The position numbers and the translations under genes were made by a program. Below the pieces are notes generated by a model. That model had not been told where the DNA came from. It ran no database searches and saw only the letters and a program-made list of their open reading frames with translations. Below, piece after piece: positions 39,909 through 46,714 of a DNA stretch of 64,000 bases; positions within the stretch are counted from its first letter, which is position 1, and the number at the start of each line of letters is the position of its first letter. This DNA is from Prado023 sp963697345. Lineage in GTDB: Bacteria > Actinomycetota > Actinomycetes > S36-B12 > CAIYMF01. The stretch is taken from the NCBI GenBank assembly GCA_963697345.1, contig CAVONS010000006.1:48621-112620 (forward strand). Direction: 5' to 3'.

Positions 39909-40109
39909 CAGCCCTTCCAGGTCCAGGGGACGCGGGCGTCCCGCTGCCTCCAGTATGGCGAGGATCCCCGACCCAGCGACCCCCGGCCAGTTGCGATGGT
40001 GGGACGGGACGTCCGGGCAGCACTGGCGTCATCCGATCCCCCCACCTCATGGCGGAGGAACCGCGGCCCGGGGACGGGCCCCGTCGGGTTGGGCGAACCC
40101 AGCCTGCGC

Positions 40110-40937
40110 TCACTTGCGGGAGACGCGCCCCCTGAGAGCCATGAACGCGAGCGTGTGACTCACAGCAGCCACACCCAAGATGGCGATGACCCCCTGCGTC
40201 AAGGCTGTCCCGTCCCATCCCTCGGTCAGCAGCGACCTCAACGCTGCAAGGACGTAGGTGACGGGGTTGTAGGTGGCCAGGGTGGACAGCCAACCGGTCA
40301 GGGCCTCCTGTGGCAGGAAGGCGGTGGTCAGGAACGCGAATGGGAAGAACAGCAGGAAGCTGGAGTTCACGGCGGCCGGATTGCCCGTCTTGAGGGCGAT
40401 CGCGTAGGGGAACCCGGTGAATGCCAGTCCCCACATTCCGGCCAGGAGCAGGAACACCAAGATGCCCAGAATTCCGGTGATGAACTGCACCCCGACAACG
40501 GCGCCCAGGATGATGACTGGGATCGACAACGCGATGACCAGCGCGAAGTCGGCCACCATGAGACCGAGGAGCAGCGCGGGCCTGCTCATCGGCGTCAGCA
40601 GGAGCCGGTCGAAGTAGCCGTCGTTGATGTCGCTGACCAATGCACTGGCACGCGAGACGCCGGTCACAGCGAAGATGATCGCAACCGGCAGTTGGAACGC
40701 CTTGAAGTCGGCGACCCCAGCTGCCTCGGCCACCGGAGACAACGCTCCAACGTTCACCACGTAGAAGAACACCGGGATGATCAGCGCCGGGATGATGGCC
40801 TCGGGCTCGCGAGGGATCTGGCGCAACGCCCGGATCGCCACGGAGACCAGGTCGCGCCTGAACCCGGCGTGCTGGGCGATGACGTCCCCGGCATGCGGGT
40901 CCGACGCGGGAGCAGTGCTTACCAATGAGCTGCTCAT
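40110..40937 (-). CDS. ABC-2 type export permease
   Basis: 275 residues, six predicted helices, DrrB-like. Recognisable features are LIIPVFFYVVNVGALSPV (helix 1), SDINDGYFDRLLLTPMSRPA (the ABC-2 loop with the DxGxxxRLLxTP pattern) and LTTAFLPQEALTGWLSTLAT followed by YNPVTYVLAALRSL. It overlaps the ATPase gene by four bases, so the two subunits form one exporter. Drug or lipid efflux is the usual role; substrate not predictable. Confidence 0.92.
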   Translation of the reverse strand: MSSSLVSTAPASDPHAGDVIAQHAGFRRDLVSVAIRALRQIPREPEAIIPALIIPVFFYVVNVGALSPVAEAAGVADFKAFQLPVAIIFAVTGVSRASALVSDINDGYFDRLLLTPMSRPALLLGLMVADFALVIALSIPVIILGAVVGVQFITGILGILVFLLLAGMWGLAFTGFPYAIALKTGNPAAVNSSFLLFFPFAFLTTAFLPQEALTGWLSTLATYNPVTYVLAALRSLLTEGWDGTALTQGVIAILGVAAVSHTLAFMALRGRVSRK

Positions 40938-41926
40938 TCGGACTCCTCTGCGGGAAGTGGCTGGTCGGTGTCGGTACCCCTATCGGCAATTCGCGCGCCT
41001 GTGACCGAGAGGAACACGTCATCCAGTGTGGGGGTGCGCAGAGAGAGCTCGCGGACCCGAAGACCATTACCCGCCTCGGCCAGCGCCAAGGCGACAGGAC
41101 TGATGGCTGCCGGGCCGTCGACCACCGCCGCAGTCACCTCGGATCCGTTCACATCGACCCTCTCAACCTCCGCAAGGGGGTGCAAAGCCTGCCGTGCCAC
41201 CTCGGGGTCTCCATCGACCAGAGCCACGACGAGGTCGGTCCCGATGGAGCGCTTGAGCGCCTCGGGAGTGCCCTCAGCGACGATGCGACCGTGGTCGATG
41301 ATCCCAACCCGGTCGGCGAGCTCGTCTGCCTCCTCGAGGTACTGGGTGGTAAGGAACACGGTCATGCCCAGGTCGGCATTCAATCGACGGACCTCCTCCC
41401 ACACCTTCGCCCGGCTGACCGGGTCCAGGCCGGTGGTCGGCTCATCCAGGAACAGGACTCGCGGGTTGTGCACCAGCGCCAGGGCGAGATCCAACCGCCG
41501 CTTCATCCCACCGGAGTAGGTGGCGACCCGGTCTTCGAGCGCCGGGCCAATGTCGATGAGTCCACGCAGGTCAGCAAGTCGACGCTCCGTGTCGGACTTC
41601 GACAGGCCGTAGAAGCGGCCCTGCAGCCGCAACATCTCGACACCGGTCTGCTTCGGGTCCAACGCGGCGTCCTGGAGCGCGACACCGATGCGCAGACGGA
41701 CCTGGTCCGGCGCGTTCTCCACATCGAAGCCCGCAACGCGGGCGTGACCCCCGCTGGGGGAGATGAGCGTGCACAGCACCTTGGTGACCGTCGACTTGCC
41801 GGCGCCGTTGGGGCCGAGGAAGCCGTAGATCTCACCACGCTCGACGGACAAGTCGACCCCGTCCACGGCTTTGGTCACGCCGAACATGCGTCTGAGGTCC
41901 TGCGCCTGGATCTCCGGAGCGGTCAT
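40934..41926 (-). CDS. ABC exporter ATPase, DrrA type
   Basis: 330 residues. Walker A FLGPNGAGKSTVTK, Q loop near RIGVALQDAAL, signature YSGGMKRRLDLA, Walker B VLFLDEPTTGLD, and H loop region FLTTQYLEEADEL (Gln in the position usually His). The C-terminal 110 residues (ALHPLAEVERVDVNGSEV, LRVRELSLRTPTLDDVFLS) are the DrrA-type extension. It powers the permease encoded immediately downstream. The start faces the PlsY-like gene across a 212-base divergent gap. Confidence 0.95.
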   Translation of the reverse strand: MTAPEIQAQDLRRMFGVTKAVDGVDLSVERGEIYGFLGPNGAGKSTVTKVLCTLISPSGGHARVAGFDVENAPDQVRLRIGVALQDAALDPKQTGVEMLRLQGRFYGLSKSDTERRLADLRGLIDIGPALEDRVATYSGGMKRRLDLALALVHNPRVLFLDEPTTGLDPVSRAKVWEEVRRLNADLGMTVFLTTQYLEEADELADRVGIIDHGRIVAEGTPEALKRSIGTDLVVALVDGDPEVARQALHPLAEVERVDVNGSEVTAAVVDGPAAISPVALALAEAGNGLRVRELSLRTPTLDDVFLSVTGARIADRGTDTDQPLPAEESE

Positions 41927-42138
41927 GCAACAGGCACGCTAACCAGCCTGCGAGGTTCCCGCAACACCGCGCAAGCCCGGGGCGAATCAGGCCCCCACGC
42001 GGGGCGAAAGCTACGACCTAGCCCGCGAGGTGCCCGTCGCGGTGGTCGTCGACTACATTTGTGGTCGATGCGTCCACCCCTGCTGCCAGCCGCCCTGGCG
42101 GCCTTCGGGCCCGTCCCCGCGGCGGGCGGGCTGTGTCG

Positions 42139-42894
42139 ATGACCGGCCGATCCGCGCTGAGTGCACTCGCAGTGGCGGGGGCCGGCTACCTGATCGGCTC
42201 TGTGTCGTTCACGCGGGTTGTCGGACGTCTGGCCAGGCCTGATCTGACCTTGGACGCCACCCCGCTGAGCTGGCGCGAGGGCGTCGGGATCAGCTCCGAC
42301 GACGTCTCCGCAACGACGCTGGAGGTCACCGCCGGGCGCCGGCTGGGCGTCCTTGCCTCCATTCTCGACATCGCCAAAGCCGCCGTGCCGGTAGCGATCC
42401 TTCGCCGAGCCGCCCCCGATGAGCAGTACGACCTTGTGTGTGCTGTGGCTGTGATGGTCGGTCACAACCGGCCCGTCTACCACGGATTCCAGGGCGGCCG
42501 AGGCTCATCGGTGCTGCTCGGCAGCCTCCTCGTCATCGACCCCCTGGCAATCCCGGCGACGATCGTGCTGGGCCAGGCGGTTGGGATCTACGTCGTGAGA
42601 GACGTGCTCTTCGCCCAGCACATGGGCTGGTTCGTCGCGCTACCGATCTGGTTCGCGTTCCGCGGGGACCGGGACCTGGTCTGGTTCGCCCTGGCCGCGA
42701 ACGTTGTGCGGTGGGCCGTCAGCGTGGATGAGATCCGCCAGTGGTGGCCCCTCTACCGATCCGGTGAGCTCCGCACGCGCGAGTTCCACGAGGCCATCGA
42801 GAGGACACATATGGGCTACATCCACGGCTGGCTGCGCCGGCATGGCCTGGTGACCTATGACTACATGCGTGACGCGAGCACGGTCGTCCCCTAA
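42139..42894 (+). CDS. PlsY-like glycerol-3-phosphate acyltransferase family protein
   Basis: 251 residues from ATG 42139; the in-frame GTG at 42061 sits almost on a TACATT -10 box and is unlikely. Membrane segments alternate with PlsY-like motifs: GYLIGSVSFTRVVGRL (motif 1 GSxxxx), DIAKAAVPVAIL, VMVGHNRPVYHGFQGGRGSS (motif 2, with GxxGGKG-like glycine run, here GGRG). PlsY uses acyl phosphate to acylate glycerol 3-phosphate. The Lys of GGKG is replaced by Arg, and the C-terminus is extended by about 60 residues, so it may be a paralogue with another role rather than the housekeeping enzyme. Confidence 0.75.
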   Translation: MTGRSALSALAVAGAGYLIGSVSFTRVVGRLARPDLTLDATPLSWREGVGISSDDVSATTLEVTAGRRLGVLASILDIAKAAVPVAILRRAAPDEQYDLVCAVAVMVGHNRPVYHGFQGGRGSSVLLGSLLVIDPLAIPATIVLGQAVGIYVVRDVLFAQHMGWFVALPIWFAFRGDRDLVWFALAANVVRWAVSVDEIRQWWPLYRSGELRTREFHEAIERTHMGYIHGWLRRHGLVTYDYMRDASTVVP

Positions 42895-42939
42895 GGTAAG
42901 CGCTGATCAAGGCCGATTCCGGGCGTGCTGGCTGAGGGA

Positions 42940-43017
42940 CGCGTCCCCTCGATCAGCCGGACCCACACGAACCGGTCACCGATCAGGAACCCGAGTTACA
43001 CCACTCGAGGGGACGCG
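42940..43017. repeat. 13-base inverted repeat pair
   Basis: CGCGTCCCCTCGA (42940-42952) and TCGAGGGGACGCG (43005-43017) are perfect inverse copies flanking 52 bases. They lie between the PlsY-like gene and the Phd-RelE pair. Possible terminator with a large loop, structured RNA or element ends. Confidence 0.5.
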
Positions 43018-43040
43018 ACCGGACCATCCCGGCCATCGCG

Positions 43041-43062
43041 CCAAGGTGACCCACATCGTCGC
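43041..43062 (+). repeat. Interspersed repeat, left half, upstream of Phd-RelE
   Basis: CCAAGGTGACCCACATCG and four more bases (TCGC). It differs at only three positions from 43702-43723, so the toxin-antitoxin pair is enclosed by direct repeats. Confidence 0.55.
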
Positions 43063-43123
43063 CTATCGCGCATGTGCCGCAGGCCATGCCCGCCGCTGAA
43101 GGGTCACGCGCGGTCGCGCGGTA

Positions 43124-43154
43124 TTGTACAAATGCGCTGCTTGAGCGGTACCGT
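43124..43154 (+). promoter_or_regulatory. Promoter region of the second Phd-RelE pair
   Basis: TTGTACAA palindrome (43124-43131) and TACCGT (43149-43154), which ends 6 bases before ATG 43161. Fits a leaderless, autoregulated toxin-antitoxin promoter. Confidence 0.4.
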
Positions 43155-43160
43155 GATCCC

Positions 43161-43424
43161 ATGAGCGAAATGACGGTCAGCGACGCTCGGGCACGGCTGG
43201 CGGATGTGGTGGATGCCGCGCGGGTGCGGCATGACCCGGTCTACCTGACCCGCCGTGGCCAGCGAGTGGCGGCGGTCATCGACGCCGAGGACCTCGACAG
43301 GTTGATCGCTGCCGCGGAGGACCTGGCCGACCTCGAGGCGGCACGGGCTGCTCGCGAGGAGATGGCCGGCGGGCGGTCCGCGATCCCGTGGGAGGACGTC
43401 AAGGCCGACCTCGGCCTGGCATGA
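43161..43424 (+). CDS. Phd/YefM-family antitoxin (intact copy)
   Basis: 87 residues from ATG 43161. MSEMTVSDARARLADVVDAA starts the Phd DNA-binding fold, followed by DPVYLTRRGQRVAAVIDAED. The C-terminal part (LEAARAAREEMAGGRSAIPW, EDVKADLGLA) is the toxin-binding tail; IPWEDVKADLGL is typical of this subgroup. It overlaps the toxin gene by ATGA. A decayed paralogue lies at 35517. Confidence 0.9.
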   Translation: MSEMTVSDARARLADVVDAARVRHDPVYLTRRGQRVAAVIDAEDLDRLIAAAEDLADLEAARAAREEMAGGRSAIPWEDVKADLGLA

Positions 43425-43684
43425 CGCACCGCGTCGAAGTAGCCCCCGCCGCGGTGCGTCAGCTCCGCAAGCTCGACCCCGCGGCGAGGCGACGGATCCA
43501 GGCAGCGATCGAGCTCCTCGCCGAACAGCCGCGGCCCAGCGGCGCCAAGAAGCTTGTGGGCGGAGACGGCGAATGGCGGGTCCGCACCGGCGACTACCGC
43601 ATCGTCTATGAGATCCACGACGACGTACTCCTGGTCCTCGTCGTGGCGGTTGGCCATCGGCGAGACATCTACCGACCCCGCTGA
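43421..43684 (+). CDS. RelE-family toxin (intact copy)
   Basis: 87 residues. MTHRVEVAPAAVRQLRKLDP opens the fold; AARRRIQAAIELLAEQPRP is the second helix; KLVGGDGEWRVRTGDYRIVY carries the core strands with the catalytic-type Arg residues; GHRRDIYRPR is the characteristic RelE end (xHRxxxYR). It is a complete translation-dependent mRNase by family. The next base pairs downstream hold the left half of the interspersed repeat and then the 386-base unit. Confidence 0.92.
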   Translation: MTHRVEVAPAAVRQLRKLDPAARRRIQAAIELLAEQPRPSGAKKLVGGDGEWRVRTGDYRIVYEIHDDVLLVLVVAVGHRRDIYRPR

Positions 43685-43701
43685 CCAGCCCTGCCCAGGC
43701 A

Positions 43702-43736
43702 CCAAGGTGCCCCACTTCGCCGCGTGCGGACGCACC
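43702..43736 (+). repeat. Interspersed repeat, full copy
   Basis: Left half GGTGCCCCACTTCGCCGC from 43706 and right half GTGCGGACGCACC. GTGCG and CGCAC can pair. It closes the Phd-RelE unit and opens repeat copy B. Confidence 0.6.
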
Positions 43737-44093
43737 GTCGGGAGTGGAGGGATGGAGTCTCGGGATCCGTGCGGTGACTATGCCGGGAGTGGCCGCTGCT
43801 GGGGCATCTCGTCGGTAGTGCCTGTTGCAGGGTCGCTGCCGTGGTGACGCCGTCGGCCGAACAGGGTTCAACTGGGGAACGGTATCCGGGCGGCGCCTCT
43901 GTATTGCTCGGATGTGTGGCGCTCGGCGCGACATACGGGGTGACCCAGAGTTGTTTCGCGGCGATCGCCGCCGGCGTTGCTTCGACGGCTGCTGTCCACG
44001 CCACTGTGAAGGCCAAGTCCCGCCGCAGCTGAGGAGCCTGGGGACCCGCGCTCGCCGTCCCAGCAACTGGCGCCATGACCCGCTGCTTACCGC
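43708..44093 (+). repeat. 386-base direct repeat, copy B
   Basis: Gap-free match to 25561-25946 with 19 differences. It starts in the interspersed motif directly after the Phd-RelE pair. Unlike copy A, no right-half motif follows its end; sequence beyond 44093 (GAAACGCGCGCTG) is unrelated. Confidence 0.85.
43841..44032 (+). CDS. Small hydrophobic protein inside repeat copy B
   Basis: 63 residues from GTG 43841, same length and frame as the copy at 25694. Hydrophobic centre GASVLLGCVALGATYGVTQS and FAAIAAGVASTAAVHATVKA, basic end KAKSRRS. Preservation of the frame in both copies supports a gene; the high share of amino-acid-changing differences does not. No family recognised. Confidence 0.4.
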   Translation: MVTPSAEQGSTGERYPGGASVLLGCVALGATYGVTQSCFAAIAAGVASTAAVHATVKAKSRRS

Positions 44094-44227
44094 GAAACGC
44101 GCGCTGTGGGGCGCGTTCAGAAGGCTTCGGGCTTCTGTCAGTCGACTTCGAGCCTTTGCACCCAGGTCAGGCAGACACGCCGAGTACCGTGGGCGCGGGA
44201 TCTGGGTGACGGGAGGTCGTGATTCCG

Positions 44228-44740
44228 ATGCGTAGGCGCCTGGTTGGCTGGGTTTCGGTGGCTGCTGCTGTGGTTGCTCTGGCCGGGTGCACCTCGGGGT
44301 CGGCGACTCAGCTCGTGTCGAGTAGCCCGGCCCCGGGGATACCGGCGCCGTCGGCCATCGCGCCGTCCTCGACGCCTCTGGTGTTCCCCGCCATGCCTGA
44401 GGAGCCCGGCAGCACGACGATCGCACTGGCAGGCTATGACCGGGCGACGGGCCGATCGGAGTCCATCGGTTCCCAGAGCCGCCTGGCCAAGGGCACTGGC
44501 TACGTCGTGACCGCCCGATGCGTCGCTGACGTCGCTGACGTCGCTGACGTCACGATTGGATACGGCCTCGAGGTCGACGGTGCCGAGGTCAGTTCCGGTG
44601 ACATCCCGTGCGACGGCAGTCAGCTGATCAACTCGGCACTCGTGGGAACTGGTGCCGACACCAACGTGTCCATCTCCCTGACCTCGGACCTCGATGCCGT
44701 GCTCACGGCGTACGCCGCCGTGGTTCCGCAGGGCTCGTAA
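44228..44740 (+). CDS. Secreted lipoprotein, unknown
   Basis: 170 residues from ATG 44228; GTG 44219 is an alternative. The signal peptide RRRLVGWVSVAAAVVALAGC ends in the lipobox ALAGC. After a Ser/Pro linker (SSSPAPGIPAPSAIAPSS) a small beta-rich domain follows: TTIALAGYDRATGRSESIGS and NVSISLTSDLDAVLTAYAAV. A 9-base unit GTCGCTGAC is repeated three times in tandem at 44523-44549, giving VADVADVADV; this could expand or contract in frame. Function unknown. The IS110 element lies downstream. Confidence 0.7.
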   Translation: MRRRLVGWVSVAAAVVALAGCTSGSATQLVSSSPAPGIPAPSAIAPSSTPLVFPAMPEEPGSTTIALAGYDRATGRSESIGSQSRLAKGTGYVVTARCVADVADVADVTIGYGLEVDGAEVSSGDIPCDGSQLINSALVGTGADTNVSISLTSDLDAVLTAYAAVVPQGS

Positions 44741-44904
44741 CAGGTCCGAAGAGCTGCGGGCAGCCAGCGCCATCGGGTGCCTCCGACGGTGAAGCAGGGA
44801 TGCGACCCCCCGGGCGCCCGGGGCGGCGGGCTGACGGCCAGCTTCTTCAAGGACTTCGCCTGCGCGGGCGAAGTGAGTTGATTCCTTTCGGCACCCCTCT
44901 GATG

Positions 44905-46116
44905 TCAAGAGGCAGATTTCATCCTTCTCGATGGCGTGGTCTTCCGTGCCGGGGTTGGCGCGGGTAGCGTCTCTTTCGCGGGTCCGGGTTGTGGCTGATC
45001 CGAAGTGCCGGTGTGCGGGTGTGAGCCGGCCGCGCTGGATTGAAGTGCCGCCCCGCTGTGCCCTCCCGGACCCGCGTTCATGTCGGCCGCCGCAGCTGCC
45101 TTGGCGTCGTTGACGAGTTGGCGGTAGAGGGCGTCGGAGATGCGCCGTTTGAGGCAGCGCATGGCTTCGGCCTTGGTCTTGCCGGCGGCGAGCTTGCGCC
45201 GGTAGTAGGCCCGGCCTTCGGTGTCGTGGCGCAGTTGGCTGGTCGCGGCGATGTGGATCATGTGGTTCATCCGCCGGTTCCCCGCCCGGGACAGCCGGTG
45301 GCGCACGATCTCTCCGGAGGACGCTTCGATGGGTGCGGTGCCGGTCCAGGACGCGTACCGGTTGCGGTCGGTGAACCGGGTGACGTCGCCGGTGTCGGCC
45401 AGGGTGCGGGCGGCCACGACGGGGCCGACACCGGGTAGTTCCATCAGGGTTGACCCGGTCGCGGCGACCATCGCCTTGAGCTCGCGGGTGATGGCCTTGG
45501 CCTTCTGCTCGATGACCACCAGCTCGGCGATCTGCTCCGCGGCGAGCCGGCGGCGGGTCTTCCCGGCCAGGTCGCGCGGCCTGACCGTTGCCAGGATCCG
45601 CTTGGCCTGAGCGGTGCTCATCTTGCGCTTGGACTGGCCCGGAACGAGTTCGGAGAGCAGCCGGTGGACCCGGTTCACGCACTGGATCCGGGCCCTGGTC
45701 AGCTCGGCGCGGCGGTCGACCAGCAGCCGCAGGGCCTCGAGTTGCTCGTCGTAGGCCAGCACCCGCAGGCCCGTGGTGCGCACCGCGACCACCGCAACCG
45801 CGTGCGCGTCGTGCGGGTCGGTCTTGCGGTTGTGGCCGGTGTCGAACATCCGCGCCCGGGCCGACAGCTTCGCCGGCACGTCCACCACCGTCTCCCCGTC
45901 GGCCAGCAGCCGCTGGGCCAGCGGGCGCCCGGCGCCGTTGCTGCCCTCGACCGCCCACACCCGATCCGGGTAGGACGCCACGTGCCGGCGCATCGCGGCG
46001 TACCCGGCCTTGTCCGTGGCGAACCGCCCGGTCGCCAGCACTGCCTCCCGGTCATCGACCACCTCGATGGTCGCCGACAGCTTGTGGGGATCAACCCCGA
46101 TGAACACTCTCGACAT
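44905..46116 (-). CDS. IS110-family transposase
   Basis: 403 residues from ATG 46116. The N-terminal DEDD (RuvC-like) domain shows VFIGVDPHK (Asp9), VWAVEGSNGAG (Glu57) and NRKTDPHDAHAVA (Asp100, Asp103). The C-terminal Tnp_20 domain has LMELPGVGPVVAARTLADTG, RYASWTGTAPIEASSGEIVR with the catalytic Ser region, and RRMNHMIHIAATSQLRHD. IS110 recombinases move DNA without inverted repeats, guided by a structured RNA from the element's non-coding end. All key residues are present, so the enzyme looks intact. The last 50 residues (SGAALQSSAAGSHPHTGTSD) are low complexity. Confidence 0.93.
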   Translation of the reverse strand: MSRVFIGVDPHKLSATIEVVDDREAVLATGRFATDKAGYAAMRRHVASYPDRVWAVEGSNGAGRPLAQRLLADGETVVDVPAKLSARARMFDTGHNRKTDPHDAHAVAVVAVRTTGLRVLAYDEQLEALRLLVDRRAELTRARIQCVNRVHRLLSELVPGQSKRKMSTAQAKRILATVRPRDLAGKTRRRLAAEQIAELVVIEQKAKAITRELKAMVAATGSTLMELPGVGPVVAARTLADTGDVTRFTDRNRYASWTGTAPIEASSGEIVRHRLSRAGNRRMNHMIHIAATSQLRHDTEGRAYYRRKLAAGKTKAEAMRCLKRRISDALYRQLVNDAKAAAAADMNAGPGGHSGAALQSSAAGSHPHTGTSDQPQPGPAKETLPAPTPARKTTPSRRMKSAS

Positions 46117-46230
46117 GAGCTTCGCCTTCCCGTCGTCGGTTGGTTGACGCCGGGTGGGCACTGCTACTACGAGCTGGGCAGACCCCTCTTCAGCCACACA
46201 CCGGCACGGCGCCCGACGGGACCGCAGACC
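46117..46230 (-). ncRNA. Candidate bridge RNA region of the IS110 element
   Basis: Non-coding segment directly upstream of the transposase start, where IS110-group elements encode their bridge RNA. CCCGTCG (46129-46135) and CGACGGG (46214-46220) could close a stem, and the middle contains several short self-complementary runs around CTACTACGAGCTGGGCAG. It is kept with about 90% identity in the deleted copy at 48590-48705. RNA status is inference. Confidence 0.4.
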
Positions 46231-46714
46231 GAAAATGAGCCACACCGGTCACGCTGGTGGGCAGCCGCATGGAGAGCGTCCCGCCGGGCACCTGGACCGA
46301 GTCTGGCCAGACACCGATCCTGAAGGGAATCGTCTAGTAGCCGCCTGTGGACGCGATCTGAGGCTTGGTCGCGACGACGTGCGCCGGCGCCCACACACCG
46401 CCCCGACCGACTCCCGGGTCACGCGGCTGGTGCGTCGTTTCCGGCAGCCCAGAAGGACGCAAATACTGAACGGCCTGAAGCGCCCTGAAGTGGCCCAGGC
46501 GCGCATGTGATTCGAAGCATCGCATGGGGCTCAGGTTCGTGTGAGCGCGAGTTGGCGGCGGTCGTTGCGACTGGTCAGGCAAGGATGGCAAGCGCCGCGA
46601 AGCCCACGGGGTGGGTGCTTTCGCTTCTGGATCGACGAGATTCGAGAGGTCATCGACCGGTATCGGACAGGTAGCAGATCAGGCACCCAGCGGGAGGGTG
46701 TCGCTCGGCCGCCC
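46231..46714. other. Stretch without a complete gene
   Basis: One plus-strand frame reads TLVGSRMESVPPGTWTESGQ and ends in a stop at 46337, possibly the tail of an interrupted gene. A motif copy lies at 46340-46358. No other structure noted. Confidence 0.35.
46340..46358 (+). repeat. Interspersed repeat, right-half copy
   Basis: GCCGCCTGTGGACGCGATC, the rightmost copy noticed in the window. Confidence 0.5.

Larger units (their letters stand above)
44905..46230 (-). mobile_element. IS110-family insertion sequence
   Basis: Contains the DEDD transposase gene and at least 114 bases of non-coding sequence upstream of it. The upstream limit is set where similarity to the deleted copy at 48571-48705 stops (46230). 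The other end is not determined, because IS110 elements have no clear terminal repeats; it may extend left toward about 44750. Confidence 0.75.

Noticed and set aside
44138..45958. Minus-strand frame of about 600 codons spanning the lipoprotein and IS110 transposase
   Set aside because: Out-of-frame shadow of the transposase continuing antisense through the lipoprotein gene; low-complexity product.
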